Virus record (IMG/VR): IMGVR_UViG_3300020442_000006
Coordinates: 123,494-187,493 of that record
Origin: a virus
Strand: one strand, 5' to 3'
Length of the DNA stretch: 64,000 nt
In this document: piece after piece, positions 32,226 through 41,155 of the stretch
How positions within the stretch are numbered: the stretch's first letter is position 1
How the letters are laid out: each line of letters opens with the position of its first letter
The notes under the pieces: model-generated
Databases searched by the model: none
What the model was told of the DNA's origin: nothing
Seen by the model: the letters and a program-made list of their open reading frames with translations, nothing else
Translations under genes and position numbers: made by a program

Positions 32226-33163
32226 TTGAACTGGCACCTCATCATAAGTTCAGTAAGGAAAGCAACCAAGTTAATCTCTTGGTCAGCAACAAATGCTGCC
32301 TTGTATTGATACTCACCTATCAGTAGGACTGCCTCAGGAATAGACTGAGGTTGAAAGTGTGTGTAGAGACTGTCGTAAACATTCCTAATGATCTGTGTAG
32401 GTTCATTGTCCAGATTCTGAACAACCCACTTCTTCATCTTAGTAAACTCTTTCTCCTTGAGAAACTTTACTAGGTCGTCAAGTTTAGTATCAGATACAGC
32501 AGCAAGAACACCAGTGTCAATCTTACCAATGGAAGAATAACGTTGGAGTTCATTGAGAGTCCTCCTAAAGTCAGGGAAATATTTTTGTACTAGCGCCGCC
32601 AGAACGCGAGGTTCTGAAGTGACCTTGTTTTCGTCAAGGATGGACTGGATGCGCTTGAAAAACTCTGCTGCGAGTTGTTGCTTTTCTTTTCCTGTGATGG
32701 AGAAGTCAACAACTGAGCAGCGAGAATGGAGGGGTGCGATGATTTTGTTTTTGTAGTTGCAAGTGAAGATGAATCTACAGTTGCCACTAAACTCTTCAAT
32801 GCTTGCCCGTAGGAGGAGTTGAACATCAGGGGTTGTGTTATCTGCCTCGTCAATGATGATGACTTTGTGTTTAGCAGTTGCAGTAAGCGATACGGTCGAA
32901 GCGAAATTCTTCGCATTGTTTCTGACTGTATCGAGAAACCTTCCTTCGTCTGATCCGTTGATGACATAATAGTCTGCCTCTAACTGTTCGCACAATGCTT
33001 TTGCTACTGTTGTCTTGCCAATACCAGGAGGTCCAGACAGCAGCAGATTGGGAATCTCACCCTTCTCCACAAATTTGTTTAGTACACTCTTGATATTCTC
33101 AGGCAGGATGCAATCGTCAATCTTACGAGGACGATATTGTTCACACCAAAGAAAATCACTCAT
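32222..33163 (-). CDS. 44: clamp loader large subunit gp44
   Basis: A 313-residue AAA+ ATPase. EQYRPRKIDDCILPE is the N-terminal RFC box. Walker A is LLSGPPGIGKTTVAKAL (about residue 40), Walker B VIIIDEADNTT, and SRCSVVDF provides the arginine-finger SRC motif. FTCNYKNKI is sensor 1. With gp62 it loads the gp45 sliding clamp. It is directly followed by a methyltransferase gene and preceded by an oxygenase, each with a 4-base overlap. Confidence 0.96.
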   Translation of the reverse strand: MSDFLWCEQYRPRKIDDCILPENIKSVLNKFVEKGEIPNLLLSGPPGIGKTTVAKALCEQLEADYYVINGSDEGRFLDTVRNNAKNFASTVSLTATAKHKVIIIDEADNTTPDVQLLLRASIEEFSGNCRFIFTCNYKNKIIAPLHSRCSVVDFSITGKEKQQLAAEFFKRIQSILDENKVTSEPRVLAALVQKYFPDFRRTLNELQRYSSIGKIDTGVLAAVSDTKLDDLVKFLKEKEFTKMKKWVVQNLDNEPTQIIRNVYDSLYTHFQPQSIPEAVLLIGEYQYKAAFVADQEINLVAFLTELMMRCQFK

Positions 33164-33732
33164 AATGAAATAGTATCTCCAGAGAGATGTAGATTAAATG
33201 AAAAGATAATCTTATCCTCATATGCACGATGTGGTTGTGACTGGTGGATAAGATAGGATGGGAAGAAAATTATATCACCTTCCCTACATTCTGGTTCAAT
33301 CGATTCGATTTGTCCAGACCACGGATCAATCAACGGTGAGAAGAATGATGTGGGTTTGTGTGCTCTGCCCAGTTGAGCATAGAACACAGCGGAGTATCCA
33401 ACTGCACCGTGATTGTGTGCAGCGTGACAGGTGTTAGCGGGATACTTTTGGCACCACGCATTAGACACAAATGCTCCTGGGTTCATACTAGCAAACTCTT
33501 GAAGCGGTTCGTGCAAGATTGTCATCAATTCTTCATAGTATTCTGGGTTGCGTCCTTGAGCATAATACTTGTGGAAATCGCTATACCCACCATTGAGATA
33601 ATCATCTTGCATCAAATCCTGACACTCTGGATCGTTCCAGTTAATCTTGTTCAAGAAATACATCTTGATAGTTTCCCAGTCACGAACTGAGTGGATATAA
33701 ACTGGAACTTTGAAGAGGTCAGTTTGCTTCAT
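33160..33732 (-). CDS. 2OG-Fe(II) oxygenase-like protein
   Basis: A 190-residue protein. HAAHNHGAVGYSAVFYAQL provides the first His pair, FFPSYLIHQSQPHRAYEDKIIFSFNLHL the distal His and a basic residue. REGDIIFFPSYLIHQS is very characteristic of the cyanophage 2OG oxygenase group. It lies between gp44 and gp45 with 4-base overlaps on both sides, so it must be made with the clamp and loader. Substrate unknown. Confidence 0.78.
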   Translation of the reverse strand: MKQTDLFKVPVYIHSVRDWETIKMYFLNKINWNDPECQDLMQDDYLNGGYSDFHKYYAQGRNPEYYEELMTILHEPLQEFASMNPGAFVSNAWCQKYPANTCHAAHNHGAVGYSAVFYAQLGRAHKPTSFFSPLIDPWSGQIESIEPECREGDIIFFPSYLIHQSQPHRAYEDKIIFSFNLHLSGDTISL

Positions 33733-34412
33733 TTGCCTTTGGGTTCTAGAGCGATGTAGTATTCAAGCGGTGTGCCAGTAGATTGGAAGTGTCCGATCTT
33801 GTTCTTAGCAATACGAACTTTGTAATCACCTGGGAGGAGTCTGAGGTTCTCAACCTTGAAACAATAACAGAACTCATCGTCAGGATCTTTGAGAGTACCT
33901 ACAGGAACACTGAATGTGTTGCTAGTCTCGTTCTTCTTGTCGCATACCATCAGGTTAATGTTCCCACCACCATTGTACAGACATAGATCAGGCACTTGGT
34001 AGACGGAAGCAGCACGGAGAAGGTCAGCAAGAGTATCAGTACGAAGATTAAATTCAACATCTACCCCAGGGATGTCCAGTTCCTTGGACGGAGGTTTCGT
34101 GATGATGTCAGGGTCCGAGTAGTAATACTGCGTCCTCGCTTGGTGGATCTCGTCTTTGATCTCAAGTTTCTGAGGGTCACTGAAGTCAAAAATTGGACTC
34201 TCAAACAACGAGAGACCAGAGAGGAACAGACCCAAGTCATAAATCGGGACCTGCTGAGGGAACTTTTCAGCAACTTCGACAGAAGCATAAATGTTGCGGT
34301 TGACAGAGATCGTACGGATTCTACTGCCAGGATCGATAACGATCGACTTATTGATAGTAGCAAAGTTTTTGAGGATTGATTGAGTTTTTTTAGAGATCTT
34401 GACTGTGCTCAT
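33729..34412 (-). CDS. 45: sliding clamp gp45
   Basis: A 227-residue DNA clamp. It shows the T4 gp45 features: MSTVKISKKTQSILKNFATIN, PIYDLGLFLSGLSLFE, and the C-terminal GHFQSTGTPLEYYIALEPK. It forms a trimeric ring that tethers polymerase gp43 and, with gp55, activates late transcription in T4. Length is normal for the family. It overlaps its neighbours by 4 bases. Confidence 0.95.
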   Translation of the reverse strand: MSTVKISKKTQSILKNFATINKSIVIDPGSRIRTISVNRNIYASVEVAEKFPQQVPIYDLGLFLSGLSLFESPIFDFSDPQKLEIKDEIHQARTQYYYSDPDIITKPPSKELDIPGVDVEFNLRTDTLADLLRAASVYQVPDLCLYNGGGNINLMVCDKKNETSNTFSVPVGTLKDPDDEFCYCFKVENLRLLPGDYKVRIAKNKIGHFQSTGTPLEYYIALEPKGK

Positions 34413-34702
34413 TGAGGATACTGTTCAGTGATTTTTTCTTTTTGGGAGAAGTGATATAGAAGGACTGCGTAATGCATCACCTTGAGGAGATCCATTTTAG
34501 AGGATCCCTTCTTATCATAACGAGAGGCATACTTAAGGATGTTGCTCCTACAGAATGCCTCGGCATCACCACACGCTTCAATTAGATCAAGTGTTTGAAT
34601 CTGATCATTGCCTGCTGAATAGTGACCTTGATATGTTCCTGAGATGTAGTCTTTCAAAGTGGTGATAGTTTCACCTTCTTCATACTTAAACGACATAACC
34701 AT
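34409..34702 (-). CDS. DUF3310-type protein
   Basis: A 97-residue protein, MVMSFKYEEGETITTLKDYIS (or starting at the second Met, 34696). DAEAFCRSNILKYASRYDKKG and DLLKVMHYAVLLYHF match DUF3310, a small helical family often near nucleotide-metabolism genes in phages. A nucleotide-kinase-like label is sometimes used but I do not know of evidence for it. It overlaps the 54-residue gene at 34686 and is coupled to gp45 by ATGA. Confidence 0.75.
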   Translation of the reverse strand: MVMSFKYEEGETITTLKDYISGTYQGHYSAGNDQIQTLDLIEACGDAEAFCRSNILKYASRYDKKGSSKMDLLKVMHYAVLLYHFSQKEKITEQYPQ

Positions 34703-34850
34703 ACTGTTCGCGTAGAATTTTTTTGTAAGGTTTACCCAATGCTCTTAGTTCAGTAACAAGTTTGAGTTTGTTGTGAAGAGCGGTGTCGCCACCCAGTTTA
34801 AGGGCAGCGACAACAGTGAGGAGTTCCTCATCATTAATTGGGAGGTCCAT
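34686..34850 (-). CDS. small hypothetical protein
   Basis: A 54-residue protein, MDLPINDEELLTVVAALKLGG, then LHNKLKLVTELRALGKPYKKI. Helical, charged, no motif. The ATG is followed by the DUF3310 gene with a 17-base overlap. It starts 26 bases after the cobS-like gene. Similar short proteins occur at this site in cyanophages as I recall. Confidence 0.6.
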   Translation of the reverse strand: MDLPINDEELLTVVAALKLGGDTALHNKLKLVTELRALGKPYKKILREQYGYVV

Positions 34851-34876
34851 AGAATACCTTTAGTTTAACAGATTGA

Positions 34877-35968
34877 TCACCCCAAGTCAACATCAGTACC
34901 ACTTAGAGGTACAACTTTGTCACCTTCGGGTGCGAAGTCCGCGTCAATCTTATCATAGAGTTCAAAGAATGCTTGCTTAGTTTCCTCATCGAAACGATTG
35001 ATGGAGAACTTGATAGCATCTTCCTTGGAACCGAAGATATTGAATGCCTTGGCAATGTGAACCAAACGACGAGTAGAGATCAACTCATCGATACCACCCT
35101 CAGCAAAAGTCCTGCGGATGATGGATGCCCAGTCAGCAAGACGCTTGCAGAAGTCAGCATCATCACAGATACCTTTAAGGATTTTAGTTTCAGTAACTAC
35201 AGATGGGTAGTCCTGTTCGAGGGTAATAGCAAAACGCTCTAGGAATGCTTCATTGAGAACATTGGTTCCAACAAAGCGACCGTCATCGCTGCCTTTACCT
35301 TTAGTATTTGCAGTTGCAATAACATTGAATCCAGGGGCGGGTTTTACATAGCGACCAATCTTCTTAAGGAATACACCTTTGCCTTCAAGGACAGACTGGA
35401 GACAGAGAATCTTGTTTGATGCAAGGTCTACTTCGTCTAGAAGCAGCACAGTTCCTTTCTCCAGAGCATCGATGACTGGTCCATTGTGCCAGACAGTATT
35501 ACCATCAACAAGACGAAACCCACCAATAAGATCATCTTCGTCGGTTTCAATCGTGATGTTAACGCGAATCAACTCCCTATTTAGAGAAGCACACGCTTGC
35601 TCGACACCAAGTGTCTTACCATTTCCTGACAATCCTTGGATGTAGGTAGGGTAGAACGCTTTGCTTTTGATAACTTTTTTGATTGTGCTGTAGTTACCGA
35701 AAGGAACGTAGTTAGGATCTGATGCAGGAACAAGAGATACTGATGGAGCAACTGATGCCTCGAACTGCTTACGTGCTTCAGCAACTGTGAGTTGCCATTT
35801 GTTGTATCCAGTTTTGTACTGCTTCATACGCTTCTTGACAGTAGCAAGAGAGCATCCGAAGTGATCAGAAGCAGAGAGAAGGTTAGGAACAGAAACTTCT
35901 GGTCCGAAGTTCTCTACAAGATAGTTGAAGAAGTCTTCGGTTGTGTAAGGGATGGGATCGAAAGGCAT
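34877..35968 (-). CDS. cobS: CobS-like MoxR-family AAA+ ATPase
   Basis: A 363-residue protein. A helical N-terminal domain (MPFDPIPYTTEDFFNYLVENF) precedes the AAA+ core: QGLSGNGKTLGVEQA (Walker A, about residue 112), TVLLLDEVDLASNKIL (Walker B), FNVIATANTKGKG (sensor 1) and NEAFLERFAITLE (arginine finger region). It resembles CobS, the chelatase ATPase of the cobalt-insertion complex, and the wider MoxR group that remodels proteins with VWA partners. A CobT-like VWA protein is encoded just upstream. Many cyanophages carry this pair without other cobalamin genes. An actual cobalt-chelatase role is uncertain. Confidence 0.88.
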   Translation of the reverse strand: MPFDPIPYTTEDFFNYLVENFGPEVSVPNLLSASDHFGCSLATVKKRMKQYKTGYNKWQLTVAEARKQFEASVAPSVSLVPASDPNYVPFGNYSTIKKVIKSKAFYPTYIQGLSGNGKTLGVEQACASLNRELIRVNITIETDEDDLIGGFRLVDGNTVWHNGPVIDALEKGTVLLLDEVDLASNKILCLQSVLEGKGVFLKKIGRYVKPAPGFNVIATANTKGKGSDDGRFVGTNVLNEAFLERFAITLEQDYPSVVTETKILKGICDDADFCKRLADWASIIRRTFAEGGIDELISTRRLVHIAKAFNIFGSKEDAIKFSINRFDEETKQAFFELYDKIDADFAPEGDKVVPLSGTDVDLG

Positions 35969-36007
35969 TTGTTTTAGTGTGTTTGTTTGTATGAATTAAG
36001 TATAGGG

Positions 36008-36024
36008 CATCTGTGGCACAGATG
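36008..36024. repeat. perfect inverted repeat between the cobS- and cobT-like genes
   Basis: CATCTGTG-G-CACAGATG, an 8-bp perfect palindrome with a single central base. It has no T-tract, so it is more like an operator or processing site than a terminator. Confidence 0.65.
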
Positions 36025-36041
36025 GTAGGTCAGTGTGCCAC

Positions 36042-38222
36042 TTATGCGATTGTCTTACTAAGAGAAGAAAGCATTTTCTTGTTGCTGTTCTTGCCTTTGT
36101 AAAGTTTCTTGAAGGCGGCACGGATCTGCTTGAGTTCTGCACCATCAACAACATCGATAGACTCAGACTCCTCCAGATTGTTTGTAGGCATAACATAGAG
36201 TACATCGTACTTGGACTCATCGATCTGCACGAACTTCTCCTTCTTGAACTTTTCGTGAGCAAGGTCAACCCTCTTGAGGCAACCCATATAACCTAGTTGA
36301 CGAAGGTAAGATGCTGTGTCACGAGGAGAGATAAGACGGAAACCGATAGTAGTTACCTCAGGGAATCTGTCCTTAAGGTTCTCAAGGAAGACGTTGAGTT
36401 GGTAAGAAGGATGATCTTCTTTCTCATAGATCTTGCCGATCTTACGGTCACGAAGTTGGCACCTACGTCCGTATGTATTCTCGAACAACCTTCCAGAGAA
36501 GAGGTTGGTACGCTCAGCGAAGTAGGATGCAGGACCAGACTCACCATCAGTCAAGACTGAGAGAGATACTTTCTGAGCACCAGTCTCCTTCTTGAACTGA
36601 GGGATGACAGAATGCATTGCAGAGATTGCCTCAAGGAGAGGTGTGCCACTAAGACCAAGACCAGGGAGGTGAGGGAAGTTGTAGTGACGACCATACCAGT
36701 GACCGTTGCCGCTGCAGTTAGATGCAACGTTTCTCCAGAATGTCAAGCAAGAACGCTCGAAGTCTTTCTTCTTCTTTGCTTCAGAGGAAAGCATTTCTAC
36801 AAGGCAGAATCCGTTAGCGAATGAGATGTCACCGTACTGTGGTTTGAAACGCTCATCCTGAGGAAGTTCCTGATTGTGGAATGCATTCCAAGCATAGTTG
36901 AAAGCATAGCAACGGAATGGGATGTTGATCTTCCTGCAGAAGTGTGCAAGTTGTAGGACTTGCTTAGCAGTATCGAACAAGCAACCTGCCATAGAACCTG
37001 ACCAGTCAAGAAGAAAGATCATACCGTGGTTCTTACCATCAGGTACAACAGTCACACGCTTGAAGATGTCATCGTTGTACTTGTACTGGTGCAACACAGT
37101 AGTGTTAAGAACACCAGTCTTAGATGTAAGTGAACGTGCATAGGAGTCTGCTGCTTTTCTGCACTCGAACTCCTTGATGAGGAAGTTGATTTCTTTCTGA
37201 GACTTTTTGATGAACTCGTTGTACTCAGTTACAGACTTAGCAAGATCTGCTTTCTCGTGCTCACACTCAGTAGCATTCCAGAAGTCTTCAGACTTTTGAA
37301 CAACTGTCTCCCAACCAACAACAAGTTTGTTGCAGTCAACTTGAGGAATCTGAATGTACTCAGAGTCGTATGTGCTGTCTACAAGTTCCTTGACTGCTTC
37401 CTGGAATGCTTTGTCAGTCAATGCTTCCATAGGATCTGGTGTGTAGTTCTCATCAGAACCTTCGTTTGAAGCACCAGTTGGTTGCTGTGGTGTTTGTGAT
37501 TCACCTTGCTTTACCTCAGAGTCTTCTTGAGGAGCATCGATGTCTGCTTTAGGATCGATGTCTTCTTGGAACTTTTCCTGATCATTGTTAGATGGATCAG
37601 CAGGGATGAAGTCACCTGATGGTGCACCTGACTCAGCACCTTGCTTAGGTGCAGGAGCAGAGACTGTTTCCATCTCTTCTTGCTTCTCCTTCATAAACTT
37701 GAAGATCTCGTTAGCAACGTCACACGCTTCTTGGAAGGTCTCAGCGTCACCAGTCTTCTTTACGAATACCTGCTCTTCAGAAGTGAAAGGAATATTTCTG
37801 TAGTTACCGATCTTGAACTGAAGATTGATACGGTCGATAAGGTTTAGTTTCTCTGGTTCAGATGCTTGGAAGAAATCTTGAGCATCTAGTTCAGCGTATC
37901 CTCTGTAGAAAGTTTTTGGAAGACCTGCATACTTACGCTTCATCAACTTCTCGATACGAGCATCTTCAGTAACGTTGACGTATGACTGAGGGCATTTGAA
38001 CTGGTGCTCTGTCCACTCAGAAGGTGTGAATAGAGCGTGTCCTACCTCGTGAGATACGAGCAAGTCATATACAGTCTCACTTGCTTTGTCCCAGATAGGA
38101 AGAGTTAGAACTCTACGCTTGACATCGAATGATGCTGTCTGGCAGTTCTTGTGCTCGATGATAAGGTCTTCAGTTGCGAGCAACTTAGCGAGTGTACCTT
38201 TGACTCCTGTGTTTACGGTCAT
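36042..38222 (-). CDS. cobT: CobT-like protein with HExxH-type site and VWA domain
   Basis: A 726-residue protein. LLVSHEVGHALFTPSEW (about residues 55-71) is an HExxH-like zinc site (HEVGH). An acidic/Gln-rich linker spans about residues 180-260. FLLDWSGSMAGCLFDT gives the MIDAS DxSxS motif of a von Willebrand A domain, and VLTDGESGPAS a later MIDAS Asp. CobT-like and BatA-like proteins partner MoxR ATPases, here the CobS-like 34877 gene. The zinc-peptidase-like motif hints at protein cleavage rather than metal insertion. It begins after a terminator/promoter region and seems to head a cobT-cobS-gp45 transcript. Confidence 0.85.
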   Translation of the reverse strand: MTVNTGVKGTLAKLLATEDLIIEHKNCQTASFDVKRRVLTLPIWDKASETVYDLLVSHEVGHALFTPSEWTEHQFKCPQSYVNVTEDARIEKLMKRKYAGLPKTFYRGYAELDAQDFFQASEPEKLNLIDRINLQFKIGNYRNIPFTSEEQVFVKKTGDAETFQEACDVANEIFKFMKEKQEEMETVSAPAPKQGAESGAPSGDFIPADPSNNDQEKFQEDIDPKADIDAPQEDSEVKQGESQTPQQPTGASNEGSDENYTPDPMEALTDKAFQEAVKELVDSTYDSEYIQIPQVDCNKLVVGWETVVQKSEDFWNATECEHEKADLAKSVTEYNEFIKKSQKEINFLIKEFECRKAADSYARSLTSKTGVLNTTVLHQYKYNDDIFKRVTVVPDGKNHGMIFLLDWSGSMAGCLFDTAKQVLQLAHFCRKINIPFRCYAFNYAWNAFHNQELPQDERFKPQYGDISFANGFCLVEMLSSEAKKKKDFERSCLTFWRNVASNCSGNGHWYGRHYNFPHLPGLGLSGTPLLEAISAMHSVIPQFKKETGAQKVSLSVLTDGESGPASYFAERTNLFSGRLFENTYGRRCQLRDRKIGKIYEKEDHPSYQLNVFLENLKDRFPEVTTIGFRLISPRDTASYLRQLGYMGCLKRVDLAHEKFKKEKFVQIDESKYDVLYVMPTNNLEESESIDVVDGAELKQIRAAFKKLYKGKNSNKKMLSSLSKTIA

Positions 38223-38244
38223 TTGTTTCCTTGTCTATGTACAC

Positions 38245-38250
38245 ATTATA
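38245..38250 (-). promoter_or_regulatory. possible -10 element of a cobT-like gene promoter
   Basis: TATAAT on the minus strand 22 bases before the ATG at 38222. The -35 position lies in the terminator stem and is poor. Confidence 0.35.
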
Positions 38251-38278
38251 AAACCCCTACGTGGTTGCGTAAGGGTTA
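38251..38278 (-). terminator. hairpin terminator after the 2OG oxygenase pair
   Basis: Minus strand AACCCTTACG-CAACCA-CGTAGGGGTT forms a 10-bp stem (one G-U) followed by TTATAATG. The T-tract is short, so termination may be partial. Confidence 0.6.
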
Positions 38279-38299
38279 AGTGGACACTTTATTAACTGT

Positions 38300-38935
38300 C
38301 TACTTCGCGTTGAATGCTATAGAAGTTCGTGGCATATTAGATCTGTTCTCAGATGTTTTATGTTCCAACCAAGATGGAAACAAAACTAAAGTATTGGGTG
38401 TAGCAGGAAAGAACCTGCCCTCCTCAGTACCCCACATTGCCATCTTGGAGAATGGATTTGGATTCATAAAGACGATGCCACCCATCTCTGGTGTGGTCTC
38501 GTGATAATAAACTCCAGATACAACAGAGTTCGCGTGAGTATGAACTGCTTGCTTAGATCCCTTAGGTAATCTATTTATCCAAGACTGAAAAATTTGTGCT
38601 TCTGGATATACTTGTTCCAAACAGTTGAGTACGAATTGGTGGAAGGATGATAGTTCATATCTTTTGAATAGTTGAAGACCATACATCCCGTTGTGGGATC
38701 CTTCGATAATACTTGGTTTTGCACCTGGTGAGAGGTGGGATAGAACCTCAGGATCGTCAGGTATTGAATCAATCTCTTTGATAATCGATGGGTTCTGATG
38801 AGAGAAAACATATAGAGTGGTTGGGAATAACTCTGTCTTGCAATGCTGCAAGGGGTTTAGGAAGTCTTGGGTAAACTTGGAAATCTTACTTCTCGGACTT
38901 TCTGGGGTATTTTCAATGTGAAACTGATTGACCAT
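38300..38935 (-). CDS. 2OG-Fe(II) oxygenase-like protein
   Basis: A 211-residue protein, MVNQFHIENTPESPRS. VHTHANSVVSGVYYHETTPE is the His-rich first iron-ligand strand. VLFPSWLEHKTSENRSNM and RTSIAFNAK give the distal His and the Arg. This is the family 2OG-FeII_Oxy_5 as known from cyanophages. It overlaps the next oxygenase by 79 bases in another frame. Function unknown. Confidence 0.78.
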   Translation of the reverse strand: MVNQFHIENTPESPRSKISKFTQDFLNPLQHCKTELFPTTLYVFSHQNPSIIKEIDSIPDDPEVLSHLSPGAKPSIIEGSHNGMYGLQLFKRYELSSFHQFVLNCLEQVYPEAQIFQSWINRLPKGSKQAVHTHANSVVSGVYYHETTPEMGGIVFMNPNPFSKMAMWGTEEGRFFPATPNTLVLFPSWLEHKTSENRSNMPRTSIAFNAK

Positions 38936-39435
38936 CGTTCTTGGTTCTCATAATTTTGTCTGACCTCGTGGTCGTTATAACCTGGCCAGAAGTATAAGTC
39001 ACGCTCTCTTGGGATTTGACAGTGTGTGTATGCCCAATAAGGTTGTACTCTATTTAACGCTTCGACAGAGTGGTTGGGATGATAGAAATATATGTCCCCA
39101 GTGTCGCCTGGTGGTACCTTGAGGTAGTAAGTTCCTGCCATATCCGTATCTGCGTGGTTGTGACGCATTTGGAACCCACCTTTAGGATTGACGTTGACCC
39201 ACATCTGGTAAATCTGGAGTTCTTCATCAAACCCTTGGATATTCGAGAGTACCCAATCTGCAAAGTCTGGATACAATAGATGATATTCAGCGTTAGAATG
39301 AATAGTTGAGTACCCAGTGCCATAGAAAATATTAAAATCTTGACAGATCTTGTCACGATTTTCTAGAAGATCAAACTTCAACTCATCGTGCTTGGCGTAC
39401 CCATTGTTACTAGTGAAAAATGGATGACTAAACAT
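38857..39435 (-). CDS. 2OG-Fe(II) oxygenase-like protein
   Basis: A 192-residue protein, MFSHPFFTSNNGYAKHDEL. MRHNHADTDMAGTYYLKVP holds the first His pair, YFWPGYNDHEVRQNYENQ the distal His, and RWSISFTLKIP the Arg. It resembles the neighbour at 38300 in layout but not closely in sequence, so the pair may be a diverged duplication. The C-terminal 26 codons overlap the start of that neighbour. It shares an end with gp46. Substrate unknown. Confidence 0.75.
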   Translation of the reverse strand: MFSHPFFTSNNGYAKHDELKFDLLENRDKICQDFNIFYGTGYSTIHSNAEYHLLYPDFADWVLSNIQGFDEELQIYQMWVNVNPKGGFQMRHNHADTDMAGTYYLKVPPGDTGDIYFYHPNHSVEALNRVQPYWAYTHCQIPRERDLYFWPGYNDHEVRQNYENQERWSISFTLKIPQKVREVRFPSLPKTS

Positions 39436-41153
39436 TATTCGTAATTGAATGATTTACTAAAACCGTTGATCTTTTCAAAACGGATTTGCTTTTCAAACTT
39501 ATCTTGAAGAACCTCACCCTTATGTGAGATAACAAAGAAGTTTGTTTCGTTGCCTAGACTCTTAAGAATTTTTAAGAGTTCATCAGTTGCTTGATTATCT
39601 AGGGATGAATCAAACACCTCATCTAGGATGAGGAGATTAGTGGCAACAGAGTTTTTTAGTTTCGCGATGTATCTCCAAGTGAATAGGAGTGACAGATCGA
39701 TTTTCTGCTTTTCGCCTTCAGAGAATGAGGCATAGGAGAACTTGTCGCGATGACGAGACTTTATCACCTCACTAAACTCTTCGTCAAGGGTAAAATTCAC
39801 GAAGGTATCCATATCACCTAGGTACTTATTGATCCTTTGATTGATGATAGGAATATACTTTGAGATAATCTTTGCCTTAATACCACCATCCTTGAGGAGG
39901 GTACCAACTAGTTTATAATCCAAGGTTTCTTTTGTAACTTTAGAACAAGATTCTTCTTTCTCGTCATAAGTTTGTTGGAGAATAACTAGTTGATCTCTCT
40001 CCTTCTTGATGTCAGGCAATGTATTTAGACGTTGAACGTGAGATAAGATCTCACTGTTCTCCTTCATCAGATTCTTTTCTTCATTATACAGACGGCGGAT
40101 CTCAAATTGATCTTCCGTAAGTTTATCGGTCTTCTCTTTTATGCTAGTTACTAGTGACATAGTATCTGCAATCTGTGTGTCAAGTTCAGATACTGCACTA
40201 CGCATCTCTTCGTATTTCTTGGAATAGATAGAAACCTTCATATTTCTAAATGATTCTTCAATATCCTGAGAGCAGGTAGGACAAGTTGAGTTCTTCTCAA
40301 AGAATGTTTGATCTTTCTTATACTTCTTACCTTTGTCCTGTAGTTTAGATTTGATTTTATTTTGTTTCGTGCAAAGACCTTCGTGTCTAAACAACTCTTC
40401 TTGCATAGACTTGAGTTCTACTACACGAGATTCAACGATGGAGATCTCTTCTTTGATCACCAACATCCTATCTTCGTTCTCTTTGAACTTAACTTGCTGT
40501 CTAGTAATACGTTCATCATTTACTGCTGACAACTTATCAACAGTTCTCTTCTGAGAATTGATTGCTTGTTCTGCAAGTTGTAACTGATGCTCACACTCTT
40601 TCAGTTGTTCTTTGTTATCTTTCATACGCTCCTTGAGGAGCATATTCATTTGCGAGAAGATCTGAATGTCCAGTAGATCTTCGATAACCTCCCTTCGATG
40701 AGGTGCAGACAACTGCATAAAAGGAACAAAAGTTGAACTTCCAAGTATAACAACCTGAGTGAAAGACTTGAAGTTAAGTTTAAGTATTGATTGTTCAAGG
40801 TATTTTTGATAGTCTCGATTCGCAGCGTCTTGATCCACGAGGGAACCATTCCTCCAAATCTCAAATACATTGGGTTTCATTCCTCGTACGACTTTGTACG
40901 AAACAGATCCAATACTAAAGTCTATCTCAACGAGGGTATCTCTTTCGTTAATAGTATTTACCAACTGTGATTTGGACACCTTACGAAAAGGTCTATTGAA
41001 CAATCCAAAACACAAAGCATCCAACATCGTGGACTTACCTGCACCGTTAGGACCAACAACAAGAGTTGAGGAAGTATCGATGAGATCTAGTTCAGTAAAA
41101 TTATTTCCAGTAGATAAAAAATTTCTCCATCGAAGTTTCTCAAATACAATCAT
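39435..41153 (-). CDS. 46: recombination endonuclease subunit gp46 (Rad50/SbcC-like)
   Basis: A 572-residue SMC-type ATPase. Walker A is GPNGAGKSTMLDALC (about residue 35), followed by a long coiled coil (residues 150-450) with a zinc hook TCPTCSQD near residue 296. The ABC signature is YASFSEGEKQKIDLS, and LLILDEVFDSSLD is Walker B. With gp47 it resects DNA ends for UvsX-dependent recombination and degrades host DNA. Length is normal for cyanophages. Confidence 0.95.
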   Translation of the reverse strand: MIVFEKLRWRNFLSTGNNFTELDLIDTSSTLVVGPNGAGKSTMLDALCFGLFNRPFRKVSKSQLVNTINERDTLVEIDFSIGSVSYKVVRGMKPNVFEIWRNGSLVDQDAANRDYQKYLEQSILKLNFKSFTQVVILGSSTFVPFMQLSAPHRREVIEDLLDIQIFSQMNMLLKERMKDNKEQLKECEHQLQLAEQAINSQKRTVDKLSAVNDERITRQQVKFKENEDRMLVIKEEISIVESRVVELKSMQEELFRHEGLCTKQNKIKSKLQDKGKKYKKDQTFFEKNSTCPTCSQDIEESFRNMKVSIYSKKYEEMRSAVSELDTQIADTMSLVTSIKEKTDKLTEDQFEIRRLYNEEKNLMKENSEILSHVQRLNTLPDIKKERDQLVILQQTYDEKEESCSKVTKETLDYKLVGTLLKDGGIKAKIISKYIPIINQRINKYLGDMDTFVNFTLDEEFSEVIKSRHRDKFSYASFSEGEKQKIDLSLLFTWRYIAKLKNSVATNLLILDEVFDSSLDNQATDELLKILKSLGNETNFFVISHKGEVLQDKFEKQIRFEKINGFSKSFNYE

Positions 41154-41155
41154 AG

